Positions 1 to 15,101 of a DNA stretch of 64,000 bases are shown in pieces (the stretch's first letter is position 1; each line of letters begins with the position of its first letter). The stretch is from Streptomyces radiopugnans (GTDB lineage Bacteria > Actinomycetota > Actinomycetes > Streptomycetales > Streptomycetaceae). The position numbers were made by a program, and so were the translations under genes. Location: the NCBI RefSeq assembly GCF_900110735.1, contig NZ_FOET01000009.1, forward strand, positions 124,001 to 188,000. The letters are read 5' to 3'. The notes under the pieces are model-generated. The model was given only the letters and a program-made list of their open reading frames with translations, was not told the origin of the DNA and ran no database searches.

Positions 1-520
1 CTCCGGCAAGGCCCGGCTCTTCGACGGCCGCTCCGGCGAGCCGTTCCCGGACCCGATCTCGGTCGGCTACATGTACATCCTCAAGCTGCACCACCTGGTC
101 GACGACAAGCTGCACGCCCGCTCGACCGGCCCGTACTCCATGATCACCCAGCAGCCGCTGGGCGGTAAGGCTCAGTTCGGTGGCCAGCGCTTCGGCGAGA
201 TGGAGGTGTGGGCGCTGGAGGCATACGGCGCCGCGTACGCCCTCCAGGAGCTGCTGACCATCAAGTCCGACGACGTCACCGGCCGCGTGAAGGTCTACGA
301 GGCCATCGTCAAGGGCGAGAACATCCCCGAGCCCGGCATCCCCGAGTCCTTCAAGGTGCTCATCAAGGAGATGCAGTCCCTGTGCCTCAACGTGGAGGTG
401 CTGTCCAGCGACGGCATGTCCATCGAGATGCGCGACACCGACGAGGACGTCTTCCGCGCCGCGGAAGAGCTCGGCATCGACCTGTCCCGGCGAGAGCCGA
501 GCAGCGTCGAAGAGGTCTGA
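1..520 (+). CDS. rpoB: RNA polymerase beta subunit, C-terminal fragment
   Basis: This is the 3' end of rpoB; the reading frame is open from base 2, so the gene begins outside the window. The last 172 codons carry the conserved beta C-terminus: the LDDLVDDK-like stretch (here HHLVDDKLHARSTGPYS), the QQPLGGKAQFGGQRFGEMEVWALEAYGAA block that packs against beta-prime, and an acidic tail ending EPSSVEEV. It forms the clamp region of RNA polymerase in the cytoplasm. rpoC follows after about 140 bases in the same direction, so the two are read together. Nothing resistance-related can be judged because the rifampicin-binding region is not in the window. Confidence 0.98.
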   Translation, partial: SGKARLFDGRSGEPFPDPISVGYMYILKLHHLVDDKLHARSTGPYSMITQQPLGGKAQFGGQRFGEMEVWALEAYGAAYALQELLTIKSDDVTGRVKVYEAIVKGENIPEPGIPESFKVLIKEMQSLCLNVEVLSSDGMSIEMRDTDEDVFRAAEELGIDLSRREPSSVEEV

Positions 521-662
521 CGGGCCGGCCGGGGCGCCGCACCTTCCAGCCTGAGGCGGAGGGGCGGCTCCCCGGCCTCCCCGGGACCCCCGTTCAGACC
601 ACCACAGAGCTCCTCGGTCCCACCGACGCGAGGGGCACAAACCCTGAGAGGGATTGACGAGA

Positions 663-4562
<3,900 letters not shown>

Positions 4563-4616
4563 GCGAGGCCGTGCGGTCCGCTGACACGGCCCGTTGACAC
4601 GGGCTGTCGGACAAGC

Positions 4617-4654
4617 CCGCGGGGCGGCCCCTCCTCGGAGGGGCCGCCCCGCGG
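4617..4654 (+). terminator. rpoBC terminator
   Basis: An 18-bp perfect inverted repeat (4617-4634 with 4637-4654) closed by only two unpaired bases, lying 55 bases past the rpoC stop. It has no long T-tract; this is usual for Streptomyces terminators, which rely on stem stability. Confidence 0.85.
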
Positions 4655-4797
4655 TGTGTTCCCCGCCGTTCCCACTGTTTCCGCCGTTCCGGTCGGTCCC
4701 GCCGGTGCGCGCGGTGTGTCCCCGGCGCCCGGAACTCCCCAAGGGGCGCCGGCGTCATGGATGATGGGGGCAGCCCGAACGTGGGGAGGTGGAGCCG

Positions 4798-5403
4798 GTG
4801 TCGTACCAGCCATGGGGACAGCCGGGTCAGCAGGGCGGGTACGGTGGTCCGCCGGGGCAGGCGGGGCCGCACCTGCCGCAGCCCTCGCAGGCCGCGCACC
4901 AGGCGTCGCAACTGCCGATGATGCGCGCGTCCCACGCGGACCGGGAGCGCACCGTGGACGTGCTCAAGGCCGGTTACGCCGAGGGCCGGTTGAGCCTCGC
5001 CGAGTACGAGCAGCGGATGGGCCGGGCCCACCAGGCGCAGACGTACGGGGAGTTGCACGCGCTCATCGCCGATCTGCCGCAGGGGCCGATGGCGGTGCCC
5101 GCACCCGCGCCGCAGTACGCTCAGCCGTACCAGCCTGCGGTGCCGCGCACCTTCCTGCCGCCCCCGCCCCAGACGAACAACTCCGCGGTCGGAGCCCTGG
5201 TCTGCGGGGTCCTCACGCCGTTCTACGGGGTCACCGCCATTCCCGCGGTGATCCTGGGGCACAAGGCGCGCGCCGAGATCCGCCGCACCGGCGAGAAGGG
5301 CGACGGGATGGCCATGGCCGGCCTGGTCCTGGGCTGGCTGACGATCGGGTTCGCCGCGCTGGTACTGCTGGCGATCGTGGTGATCGCGGCCGCCTCGCCG
5401 TGA
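4798..5403 (+). CDS. DUF1707/DUF4190 membrane protein
   Basis: A 201-residue protein of unknown function. The N-terminus is rich in P, G and Q; then comes a DUF1707 domain (about residues 40-95) with the typical RASHADRERTVDVLKAGYAEGRL start and LAEYEQRMGRA core, a proline-rich linker, and a C-terminal DUF4190 region with two hydrophobic segments (SAVGALVCGVLTPFYGVTAI and the GLVLGWLTIGFAALVLLAIVV stretch). GTG 4798 is preferred because GGAGG sits 8 bases upstream; GTG 4789 would overlap that site. DUF1707 proteins are abundant small membrane proteins in actinobacteria with no established biochemical role. It stands alone between the rpoC terminator and the str promoter. Confidence 0.85.
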   Translation: MSYQPWGQPGQQGGYGGPPGQAGPHLPQPSQAAHQASQLPMMRASHADRERTVDVLKAGYAEGRLSLAEYEQRMGRAHQAQTYGELHALIADLPQGPMAVPAPAPQYAQPYQPAVPRTFLPPPPQTNNSAVGALVCGVLTPFYGVTAIPAVILGHKARAEIRRTGEKGDGMAMAGLVLGWLTIGFAALVLLAIVVIAAASP

Positions 5404-5526
5404 GCCTTCCGTCGGGCCGGCCCGCCGCGTGAAGGGAGCCGGAGGGCGGTTCGCCGGAGGGGCGGGGGACTTCGGGCGCTCTTCCGCTACCGCTCCGCGC
5501 CCACTACGGTGGCATGGGCATTTGTT

Positions 5527-5555
5527 TTGACCGGAGCCGATGCGGTAGGTACGCT
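5527..5555 (+). promoter_or_regulatory. str operon (rpsL) promoter
   Basis: TTGACC at 5527-5532, 17 bases, then TACGCT at 5550-5555, a good match to the vegetative HrdB-type promoter. It lies about 210 bases before rpsL, leaving a long leader. The 360-base gap 5404-5763 otherwise holds only the leader element at 5686 and no convincing gene. Confidence 0.6.
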
Positions 5556-5685
5556 CTGACCTTGTGCCTGGGGTATCCCCTGCGCTCTCGTGTGCGCCAA
5601 GACGCCGCGGGATGTGAGGACGGGGACACCGAAATCTGCATGCTTCTCACCCAGTGGGCCCCGCATCGCGGGAGTGTGCAGCCTT

Positions 5686-5712
5686 CGACACACCCGACCG
5701 CGTGGGTCGGAG
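5686..5712 (+). promoter_or_regulatory. str leader element shared with the S10 operon
   Basis: A 27-base block containing CCGACCGCGTGGGTCGG, which folds as a 6-bp stem (5694-5699 with 5705-5710) with loop GCGTG. The same block with one mismatch lies before rpsJ at 31585-31611. It is 52 bases before the rpsL start, inside the transcribed leader if the promoter at 5527 is right. A role in coordinated or feedback control is inference. Confidence 0.6.
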
Positions 5713-5763
5713 AGTGGCCCGGGTTAGTTGTACCGAGACTGGCACACAGAAACCGGAGAAACG

Positions 5764-6135
5764 GTGCCTACGATCCAGCAGTTGGTCCGCAAGGGCCGAC
5801 AGGACAAGGTCGAGAAGAACAAGACGCCGGCACTCGAGGGTTCGCCCCAGCGCCGCGGCGTCTGCACGCGCGTTTTCACCACCACCCCCAAGAAGCCGAA
5901 CTCGGCCCTGCGTAAGGTCGCGCGTGTGCGTCTGACCAGCGGCATCGAGGTCACCGCTTACATTCCGGGTGAGGGCCACAACCTGCAGGAGCACTCCATC
6001 GTGCTCGTGCGCGGTGGCCGTGTGAAGGACCTGCCGGGTGTTCGCTACAAGATCATCCGCGGCTCCCTCGACACCCAGGGCGTCAAGAACCGCAAGCAGG
6101 CTCGCAGCCGCTACGGCGCCAAGAAGGAGAAGTAA
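5764..6135 (+). CDS. rpsL: 30S ribosomal protein S12
   Basis: Complete 123-residue S12, part of the decoding centre of the small subunit. GTG 5764 gives the family start VPTIQQLVRKGR; a longer frame from 5728 has no family support. The TTTPKKPNSALRKVARVRL and GGRVKDLPGVRYKIIRG blocks are intact. K43 and K88, the residues whose changes give streptomycin resistance, are the ordinary lysines, so no such resistance is indicated. First gene of the str operon; rpsG follows after two bases. Confidence 0.98.
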   Translation: MPTIQQLVRKGRQDKVEKNKTPALEGSPQRRGVCTRVFTTTPKKPNSALRKVARVRLTSGIEVTAYIPGEGHNLQEHSIVLVRGGRVKDLPGVRYKIIRGSLDTQGVKNRKQARSRYGAKKEK

Positions 6136-6137
6136 GC

Positions 6138-6608
6138 ATGCCTCGTAAGGGCCCCGCCCCGAAGCGGCCGGTCATCATCGACCCGGTCTACGGTTCTCCT
6201 CTGGTGACCTCCCTCATCAACAAGGTGCTGCTGCACGGCAAGCGCTCCACCGCCGAGCGCATCGTGTACGGCGCCATGGAGGGCCTGCGCGAGAAGACCG
6301 GCAACGACCCGGTCATCACGCTCAAGCGCGCGCTCGAGAACGTGAAGCCGACCCTCGAGGTCCGCTCCCGCCGCGTCGGTGGCGCCACCTACCAGGTTCC
6401 GGTCGAGGTCCGCCCCGGCCGTTCCTCCACTCTCGCGCTGCGTTGGATCGTGGGCTACGCCCGCGCGCGCCGCGAGAAGACGATGACCGAGCGTCTGATG
6501 AACGAGCTGCTCGACGCCTCCAACGGGCTCGGCGCCGCCGTGAAGAAGCGCGAGGACACCCACAAGATGGCCGAGTCCAACAAGGCCTTCGCGCACTACC
6601 GCTGGTAG
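6138..6608 (+). CDS. rpsG: 30S ribosomal protein S7
   Basis: Complete 156-residue S7, the primary binder of the 3' major domain of 16S rRNA and, in E. coli, the feedback repressor of the str operon. It starts MPRKGPAPKRPVIIDPVYGS, has the conserved KVLLHGKRSTAERIVYGA segment and ends KAFAHYRW. The start ATG has GAAGGAG within the end of rpsL and lies 2 bases after the rpsL stop, which suggests translational coupling. I see no obvious S7-binding structure in the rpsL-rpsG gap because it is so short. Confidence 0.98.
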   Translation: MPRKGPAPKRPVIIDPVYGSPLVTSLINKVLLHGKRSTAERIVYGAMEGLREKTGNDPVITLKRALENVKPTLEVRSRRVGGATYQVPVEVRPGRSSTLALRWIVGYARARREKTMTERLMNELLDASNGLGAAVKKREDTHKMAESNKAFAHYRW

Positions 6609-6647
6609 TCGCTTCCCCCATCGAGAACCGAGAGAAGACTGAGCCTT

Positions 6648-8768
<2,121 letters not shown>

Positions 8769-8773
8769 CGCAC

Positions 8774-8802
8774 GTTTCGTGGCGCTATCCACCCATTAGG
8801 CT
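8774..8802 (+). promoter_or_regulatory. possible separate tuf promoter
   Basis: A good -10 box TAGGCT at 8797-8802 with only a weak -35 (GTTTCG at 8774) 17 bases upstream. Streptomyces tuf genes are known to have their own promoter besides read-through from fusA, which makes this position plausible. Between it and tuf lies a 10-bp hairpin (8829-8838 with 8852-8861). Confidence 0.3.
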
Positions 8803-8994
8803 GGAGCACAACAAGGCCTTCGGGGTCTCCCGTCACCGGGCGCGCGCCGCGCGGTGACGGGCCCCGGCAGCCCGCCCACCCAGATACGAAGCGGTCAAGG
8901 GCGTCCCCTCGGGGTCCTGACCGGTTCGGCACGACCACCTGAACCCCTCCGCGGAGCGCGGGGGAGTACAGCACCAGTCCACAGGAGGACCCCA

Positions 8995-10188
<1,194 letters not shown>

Positions 10189-10229
10189 CCCGGTCCGCCT
10201 CTTGAGGCACCGCTGACCTCTCGGTCGGC

Positions 10230-10267
10230 GAAAGGGCCCGTACGACGTGAGTCGTACGGGCCCTTTC
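10230..10267 (+). terminator. str operon terminator
   Basis: A 17-bp perfect stem (10230-10246 with 10251-10267) and GTGA tetraloop, 41 bases past the tuf stop. The stem starts with AAAG and ends CTTT, so it pairs completely. Confidence 0.9.
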
Positions 10268-10448
10268 CGTTGCCCGCCGGCCCCTTCCGGCGCGAGCCGG
10301 TTCCCACGGCCGCCCCGGGCGGCTCCGGCCTTCTCCGGCGGGCGAACAGGCCCGTCTCCCAGGGCCGTTCGGCCGGTCCCGGCTGACTAGGATCGCCGGT
10401 GCGGTCCGGGGACACCCCGGGCGGTTCCGATTCGTGAGGGGAGCGGGG

Positions 10449-10910
10449 ATGCGCAGGACGACCGCCGGACTGGCCCTGATCGTGTCCGGTGTGCTGCTGA
10501 CGGGATGCGGCGGCGGGGACGACGGGGGAGCCGAGGGGAAGTCCGCCCCGTCGGCCTCCGGGAGCGAGGAGCCGGGCGGTGGTGCGGGCGGCGGAGGCGC
10601 GGGCGAGGGCGGCGAGGTGGTGCGCGAGGTGACCCTAGAGGTCCAAGGCACCGGGAAGACGCAGATCGCCTATGCCGCCGATGGGAACAGGACCGAGCAG
10701 GTCACGCTCCCGTGGAAGAAGACGGTCGAACTCTCCCTGACGAAGGCCGAGCAGGAGGTGGGCGTACTGGTGTCGGTCGTACCCGGCTCGGTCCCGGGCG
10801 ACGACGGCATGCTCAGGCCCGCGCCCTGCACCATCACCGTCGACGGCGAGAAGGTCGACGACAACCAGGACGGCAAGGACGTCCTGGGCTGCAAGCACAA
10901 GGTGAAGTGA
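10449..10910 (+). CDS. MmpS-like lipoprotein
   Basis: A 153-residue predicted lipoprotein. ATG 10449 follows a GAGGGGAG site and gives MRRTTAGLALIVSGVLLTGC, with lipobox LLTGC and modified Cys20; a GTG at 10434 would only lengthen the N-terminus. A gly/ser/glu-rich linker (residues 21-60) precedes a compact beta-rich domain with TGKTQIAY, a TLPW motif, and a cysteine pair in APCTITVDGEKVD and VLGCKH. That pattern resembles the MmpS family of accessory proteins of RND-type transporters. No transporter gene is nearby, so the transport role is inference; a free-standing envelope lipoprotein is equally possible. Confidence 0.75.
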   Translation: MRRTTAGLALIVSGVLLTGCGGGDDGGAEGKSAPSASGSEEPGGGAGGGGAGEGGEVVREVTLEVQGTGKTQIAYAADGNRTEQVTLPWKKTVELSLTKAEQEVGVLVSVVPGSVPGDDGMLRPAPCTITVDGEKVDDNQDGKDVLGCKHKVK

Positions 10911-11326
10911 GGGCCCTGCCGCGCCTTCCGTGACCCGCCCCCGGCCGGGCTGAGGCCGATACGGCCGTTGTCCGTTCAGAGAGCTCGAAGGGCCGCGGCT
11001 GCGGCGACCATGCCGTCTCGCTCCGGCGATCCGAGCACGTCCTCCACGGTTCCCGGCGGGTTCTTCCACCTGTCCGCGATCCGGCGTACCGCCGCGTACA
11101 TGGCGGCAGGGTCCAGGTCGATCTGGTCCTCGCCGACCCTGCCTCTGCCGACCCGCCTGGCCAAGGCACTGGACGCCTCGCTGACCGTCGAGTTGGACGG
11201 TGACGGGTCGGCGTTCGTCTTCGCCCCGCGCCGCGACGGCGACGGCCCGTCCGGCGGGAACGCCCCGCCCGGCCGCTCCTCCGCCGCCTGAGCGGAGCCC
11301 CGCGGGCGCCGCACGGGCCGCCGGGG
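10911..11326. other. unresolved interval, possible decayed gene
   Basis: This 416-base stretch has one long open frame on each strand: minus 11314-10976 (GTG start, ending VAAAAALRAL) and plus 10968-11291 (TTG start, containing RLAKALDASLTVELDGDGSA). Both have G/C-rich third positions over part of their length, neither has a clear ribosome site and I recognise neither family. The minus frame lies 12 bases downstream of the RelE-like gene. It may be the remains of a gene from the adjoining toxin-antitoxin region. Confidence 0.3.
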
Positions 11327-11593
11327 TCAGGAGGGCCGGTGGACCTCGTCGCGGTGGGCGATGCGGACGACGTGCACCTGCTGCCGGCGGTCGTGGACGG
11401 CGTAGACCACGCGGTGGTCGCCCGCGCACAGCCGCCGTTCGCTCTCGTACGAGCCGGGCAGGGCGGTGGTGTCCGGCGCGTACGGGTCGGCGAGCAGATC
11501 GGTGAGCCTGCCCAGGATGCGCAGGGCCCGTTCCCGGTCGAGTGCGCGGAGGTGTTCGCGGGCGGTGGCGGCGAGGCGGACGTCGTACGTCAC
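11327..11593 (-). CDS. RelE/ParE-type toxin
   Basis: An 88-residue protein with the RelE/ParE fold pattern: start MTYDVRLAATAREHLRALDR, a central LADPYAPDTTALPGSYESERRLCAGDHRVVYAVHD, and a terminal VHVVRIAHRDEV strand. RelE-like toxins cut mRNA on the ribosome, ParE-like toxins act on gyrase; the sequence does not settle which. The start codon overlaps the stop of the antitoxin gene by four bases, the normal coupling of such pairs. The RLCAGDHRVVYAV segment with its arginines is the conserved RelE strand. Expected to be neutralised by the product of the gene just upstream. Confidence 0.8.
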   Translation of the reverse strand: MTYDVRLAATAREHLRALDRERALRILGRLTDLLADPYAPDTTALPGSYESERRLCAGDHRVVYAVHDRRQQVHVVRIAHRDEVHRPS

Positions 11594-11853
11594 CGGCAGC
11601 GCTCCAGCGTCTCGCGCAGCACCTCGTCCAGGGCGTAGACGGGCTCGTGGAGGGCGTCCAGGACGGCACGGCGGTCGGCGGCGTCCTCCAGCAGGCGCAG
11701 CCTGCGCAGGAGGGAGACGGGGACGACGGCCGCGGCCTCCTTGCCGTTGCGGGTGATCACGGTGTGCTCGCCGCGCAGCGCGCGGTCGATGAGGTCGCCG
11801 AGGCGGTTGCGTGCGGCGCGGGCGGTCTCACTGGTCATCGGGTGCGTGTCCAT
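11590..11853 (-). CDS. Phd/YefM-type antitoxin
   Basis: An 87-residue antitoxin. The N-terminus (MTSETARAARNRLGDLIDRALRGEHTVITRNGKEAAAVVP) is the Phd/YefM DNA-binding module, with its LGDLIDRA helix and the ITRNGKEAAAVVP strand; the C-terminal part (DAADRRAVLDALHEPVYALDEVLRETLERCR) is the toxin-binding tail. It begins at the ATG ending at 11853; a second ATG five codons in is an equally good start, and neither has a strong ribosome site. Such antitoxins repress their own promoter. It overlaps the toxin gene by four bases. Confidence 0.8.
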   Translation of the reverse strand: MDTHPMTSETARAARNRLGDLIDRALRGEHTVITRNGKEAAAVVPVSLLRRLRLLEDAADRRAVLDALHEPVYALDEVLRETLERCR

Positions 11854-11907
11854 GGCGGTGCGTGGGCGGTACGTGTGGATGGCGCGGGTGCGGTACGTGC
11901 GACAGGG

Positions 11908-12363
11908 TCAGGGGCGGAGGTCGAGTTCGGCCCAGACCGTCTTGCGCGGCGGCGGCCAGGTCTCCACGCCCCAGCGGTCGGCCAGCGCCTCGACGAGCAG
12001 CAGCCCGCGCCCGCCCTCCGCGTCCTCGGGCGCCGGCGGGCCGGGCACGGCCGGGAGGCGGTCGCCGCGTGCGTCGGAGACCTCGATGCGCAGCGTGACG
12101 CCGTCACCGTCACCGCCGTTCCCGGTGACGCGCAGGCCCAGCCGGAAGTCCCGGCCGGGCACGCGTCCGTGCAGGACGGCGTTGCCCGCCAGCTCGGCGG
12201 TGATCTGCGCGGCCGCCTCGGTGGGCAGCCCCTGGTCGGCCAGGTGCGCGACGGTCAGGAGCCGGGCCAGCCGGGCTCCCCGGCGGGTGGGGGAGAGGAG
12301 TACGGAGAGGCCCTGGGCGGGGGCCGGGGCGGGGCTCTCGGTTCGGGTGGTCTCTGGAGTCAC
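11908..12363 (-). CDS. HATPase anti-sigma-like regulator (WhiJ-locus type)
   Basis: A 151-residue histidine-kinase-like ATPase of the RsbW/SpoIIAB type. The N box is ELAGNAVLHG, the G1 region EVSDARGDRLP and the G2 box GGRGLLLVEALADRWGV. GTG 12363 (VTPETTRTESP) is the most likely start; the frame is open further upstream to 12657 but that part is arginine/proline-rich without family character. Streptomyces has many such proteins next to XRE/DUF5753 regulators and DUF397 small proteins, as at the whiJ and abaA loci; those two partners lie at 13968 and 14852. Binding of a partner regulator rather than a sigma factor is inference. Confidence 0.8.
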   Translation of the reverse strand: MTPETTRTESPAPAPAQGLSVLLSPTRRGARLARLLTVAHLADQGLPTEAAAQITAELAGNAVLHGRVPGRDFRLGLRVTGNGGDGDGVTLRIEVSDARGDRLPAVPGPPAPEDAEGGRGLLLVEALADRWGVETWPPPRKTVWAELDLRP

Positions 12364-12608
12364 GTCACCCAGCGTGTCCACTCGTGTCCGCCCCGGCCAG
12401 ACCTGACACATGCTCAGGAGGTTCCTGTCCGGCTCGTGTGCCGGCCTGTGCGGCCGGTCCGTGAGCACCGACCCGTCCCGCCCCGCTGCGCGCGGCATTC
12501 GACCCTCGGCGCTCGAAACGGGTGAGAACCGGTTTTGCGTATCGCCTGCCCCGGACGGCTCCGCCCGGCTAGCGTTCGCCGCACGAACGGCACTGCCAGG
12601 GGGGCGGG

Positions 12609-13610
12609 ATGGCGTTGTTTCACGCTGCGCGGAACATATCGCGCGAACGGCAAGCACATGATCGGAAGACGACCCGGAATCTTCCGGGACGAGGAAAGCG
12701 GACGGGGGGTCGCACCGCGATCCGCGGGAGGTTCATCGCCTTCGGCGCGTTCGTGCTCGGGGCCTGCTCGGACGGCGGCGCCGGGGCGGAGCCGAAGGAG
12801 ACCGCCACCGTCACGGCGACCGCGACCGCCACCGTGACGGCGGAGCCGGAGCGAATCTCCTCCCAGAAGGGCGAGGCCCTCGAAGCAGCCAGGGAAGCCG
12901 CCGAGGACGCCGGTTACGAGGTCTCCGCCCACAACGCCAACAAGGGCGACGCCGAGCCTTCCGGGAAATGGAAGGTGTGTTTCGAGGAGATCGGCTACGG
13001 CACCGTCGACTACGGAGCCGTCCGGGAGGGCGCTCTCTGCCCGAAGAAGGACGGCGGCTCGCTCACCTGGCCCCGGATTCCCGACGTCACCGGAGAGGTT
13101 TACGCCAAGGCCGTCAAGGCGCTGGCCAAGGTGGGCCTGGATGAGGACGACATCGACGTCGAGTCGGCGTACAAGGACGTGTCCGTCTCCTCCGCCGACG
13201 TGGAGGGCGACGCGGACGGCTACAAGGTCTGCTTCCAGTCGCCCTCGGCGGGCAAGGACGCCAAGCCGGACACCGAGGCGAAGCTGACCCTGGTCGAGGG
13301 CGGCTCCTGCCCGTCGGGCAAGGGCACCTACAAGGACCGGAAGAACGACCCCGACTACACCCCGGCGCCTCCGGCCAACAGCGGTTCCGGCGGCGGTTCC
13401 GGTTCCATCGGCGGCTCGGGCTCCTCGGGCGGCTCCGGCGGTGCCGCCCAGTGGAACGGCCAGTGCGAACTGACCTCCCCGGCGGGCAACTGCTACCAGG
13501 CCGGCCAGTTCTGCGCCAACAAGCACCTCGGTATGCAGACGCACAACTCCGCCGGCCGGATCATCTACTGCAAGCAGCGCGCCGACGGGCAGCGCTGGAA
13601 CTACTCATAG
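12609..13610 (+). CDS. PASTA-like lipoprotein with cysteine-rich C-terminus
   Basis: A 333-residue predicted secreted lipoprotein. ATG 12609 has a G-rich GGGGGGCGGG run before it. A 41-residue basic segment precedes a short hydrophobic core FIAFGAFVLGAC, making Cys53 the candidate lipid anchor. After a TAT repeat linker come two PASTA-like modules, about residues 80-150 (RISSQKGEALEAAREAAEDAGYEVS) and 155-238 (IPDVTGEVYAKAVKALAKVGL). A gly/ser linker leads to a C-terminal cluster with four cysteines (QCELTSPAGNCYQAGQFC...IIYC). PASTA domains bind peptidoglycan or beta-lactams in other proteins. The long pre-signal segment is odd and may mean the true start differs, though no better start codon is in frame. 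Confidence 0.7.
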   Translation: MALFHAARNISRERQAHDRKTTRNLPGRGKRTGGRTAIRGRFIAFGAFVLGACSDGGAGAEPKETATVTATATATVTAEPERISSQKGEALEAAREAAEDAGYEVSAHNANKGDAEPSGKWKVCFEEIGYGTVDYGAVREGALCPKKDGGSLTWPRIPDVTGEVYAKAVKALAKVGLDEDDIDVESAYKDVSVSSADVEGDADGYKVCFQSPSAGKDAKPDTEAKLTLVEGGSCPSGKGTYKDRKNDPDYTPAPPANSGSGGGSGSIGGSGSSGGSGGAAQWNGQCELTSPAGNCYQAGQFCANKHLGMQTHNSAGRIIYCKQRADGQRWNYS

Positions 13611-13642
13611 AGGTGTTGACCCGGTAGGGGACGCCGACCACT

Positions 13643-13700
13643 GAGGCCCCTGCCCGAAGCGCTGGTGGAAGCGACCACCGGCGCGACGGGCAGGGGCCTC
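13643..13700 (+). terminator. two-part terminator after the PASTA lipoprotein gene
   Basis: A 14-bp outer stem (13643-13656 with 13687-13700) encloses a second stem around 13660-13683. It lies 33 bases past the stop at 13610. The rest of the 357-base gap up to 13968 holds the unrecognised upstream region of the XRE regulator gene; I see no clear promoter boxes there. Confidence 0.75.
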
Positions 13701-13967
13701 GTCGTCGTCCTGCCACGCCCGAGTCCGCCGGCCTGCCCACGGCTCCGGTGAAACCACCGTCTGAAGTGGAATTTCCTGTTCGAGGGATTTTCCGCCGAAT
13801 GAGTGCGTTAACGGACCCCCTGTGCCTAATGTGACTCTTGGTGACGGCGTTCGGACGGGGAGTGGCTGTGCGAGTGCGGGACGGGACTGTGCGGCTTGTA
13901 CGGCGTGACGGCTCCGGTTCGGGCGCTGTTGGACACGGGCACGGCGAACACGGAGGGGCTGGTGCAC

Positions 13968-14855
13968 ATGGCTGTGGACAACGAGGGCGCGGCACGAGGG
14001 AGCCACACGACGGGCGGCGCGGACGGCACGCCCTGGGAACCGGACTGGGACGACGAGTACGCGCCGGTGGTGAAGGCCGCCGGCCGCCAGATCAAGCTGT
14101 GGCGGGAGTCGGCCGGGCTGACGCAGCAGGAGCTGGGCGACGCCATCGGCTACAGCCTGGGCATGGTCTCGGCGGTCGAGCGCGCCAGGCGCCTGCCGCA
14201 CCCGGAGTTCCTGGGCAAGGCGGACGAGGTCGTGGGCGCGGGTGGCAAGCTCGCCGCGATGAAGAAGGACGTGGAGGAGGCCCGCTACCCCAAGAAGGTG
14301 CGGGATCTGGCCAGGCTGGAGGCCGAAGTCGTTGAGATGGGTGGTTACAACAACCACAACATCCACGGCCTGTTGCAGACGGAGGAGTACGCACGAGCCC
14401 TGTTCAACATGAGGCGCCCAGCTCACTCCGAAGACGACCTCGAACGGTACGTGGCTGCTCGCATGGCCCGACAGGAGATCTTCAAGCGGAGGCCGACCCC
14501 GACACTGACCTTTGTCCAGGAAGAGGCGACGCTCCGACGCCCGCTCGGGGGCAGAATGGTGCTGCGCCAACAGCTCGAACACCTGCTGGAGATCGGCCGG
14601 TTGAGGCATGTCGAGATCCAGGTGATGCCACTGGATCGTGAGGAGCATGCGGGGATGGGAGGTCAGCTCCAGGTGCTGAAGCTCAGGGACGGCACGGCGG
14701 TGGGCTACTGCGAGTCCCAGCTCAACACCCGCGTGGTCTCCGACCCCAAGGAAGTCCAGGTGCTTGAGCTGCGGTATGGCATCATCCGCGCCCAGGCTCT
14801 CAGCCCACGGGAGTCGCTGGCCTTCATCGAGAAACTGCTGGGAGAGATCACATGA
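13968..14855 (+). CDS. XRE regulator with DUF5753 domain (WhiJ-like)
   Basis: A 295-residue DNA-binding regulator. The helix-turn-helix is at about residues 28-80 (RQIKLWRESAGLTQQELGDAIG, then YSLGMVSAVERARRLP). The remainder is the DUF5753 sensory/partner domain, recognisable by GLLQTEEYARALF, ARMARQEIF, the LTFVQEEATLRRPLGG strand and VMPLDREEHAGMGGQLQVL. ATG 13968 has GGAGGGG nine bases upstream; GTG 13962 would be too close to it and the frame is open back to 13896. WhiJ-type proteins control development in Streptomyces and act with a DUF397 partner. The gene ends in an ATGA overlap with that partner. Confidence 0.9.
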   Translation: MAVDNEGAARGSHTTGGADGTPWEPDWDDEYAPVVKAAGRQIKLWRESAGLTQQELGDAIGYSLGMVSAVERARRLPHPEFLGKADEVVGAGGKLAAMKKDVEEARYPKKVRDLARLEAEVVEMGGYNNHNIHGLLQTEEYARALFNMRRPAHSEDDLERYVAARMARQEIFKRRPTPTLTFVQEEATLRRPLGGRMVLRQQLEHLLEIGRLRHVEIQVMPLDREEHAGMGGQLQVLKLRDGTAVGYCESQLNTRVVSDPKEVQVLELRYGIIRAQALSPRESLAFIEKLLGEIT

Positions 14856-15058
14856 CGCTCAAGCCCTCCGCCGGAGACGGTTCCGCGCTGAACTGGGTCA
14901 AGAGCAGCTACAGCGGCAGCAACGACAACGACTGCGTCGAGGTCGCGGCTACCCCTGGCACCGTCCACGTCCGCGACTCCAAGGACATACGGGGCCCGCG
15001 GCTCGCCTTCGCGCCGGACGCGTGGGCCGACTTCCTGTCGCGCACGGCAGGTCGCTGA
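14852..15058 (+). CDS. DUF397 small acidic protein (AbaA-like partner)
   Basis: A 68-residue DUF397 protein with the diagnostic NWVKSSYSGSNDNDCVEVA, VHVRDSKD and FAPDAWADFL blocks. It overlaps the XRE/DUF5753 gene by four bases, so both are translated together. Genetic work on whiJ-like loci shows that such small proteins oppose or modulate the cognate DNA-binding protein; the direct mechanism here is inferred from that family. Predicted cytoplasmic, without signal or membrane segment. Confidence 0.9.
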   Translation: MTLKPSAGDGSALNWVKSSYSGSNDNDCVEVAATPGTVHVRDSKDIRGPRLAFAPDAWADFLSRTAGR

Positions 15059-15101
15059 CACCAGCATACCGCCGTACCGTACGCCGACAGGCGGTTCCGC
15101 A

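Noticed and set aside
5764..6135. Possible streptomycin-resistance form of S12
   Set aside because: K43 and K88 are both the wild-type lysine.
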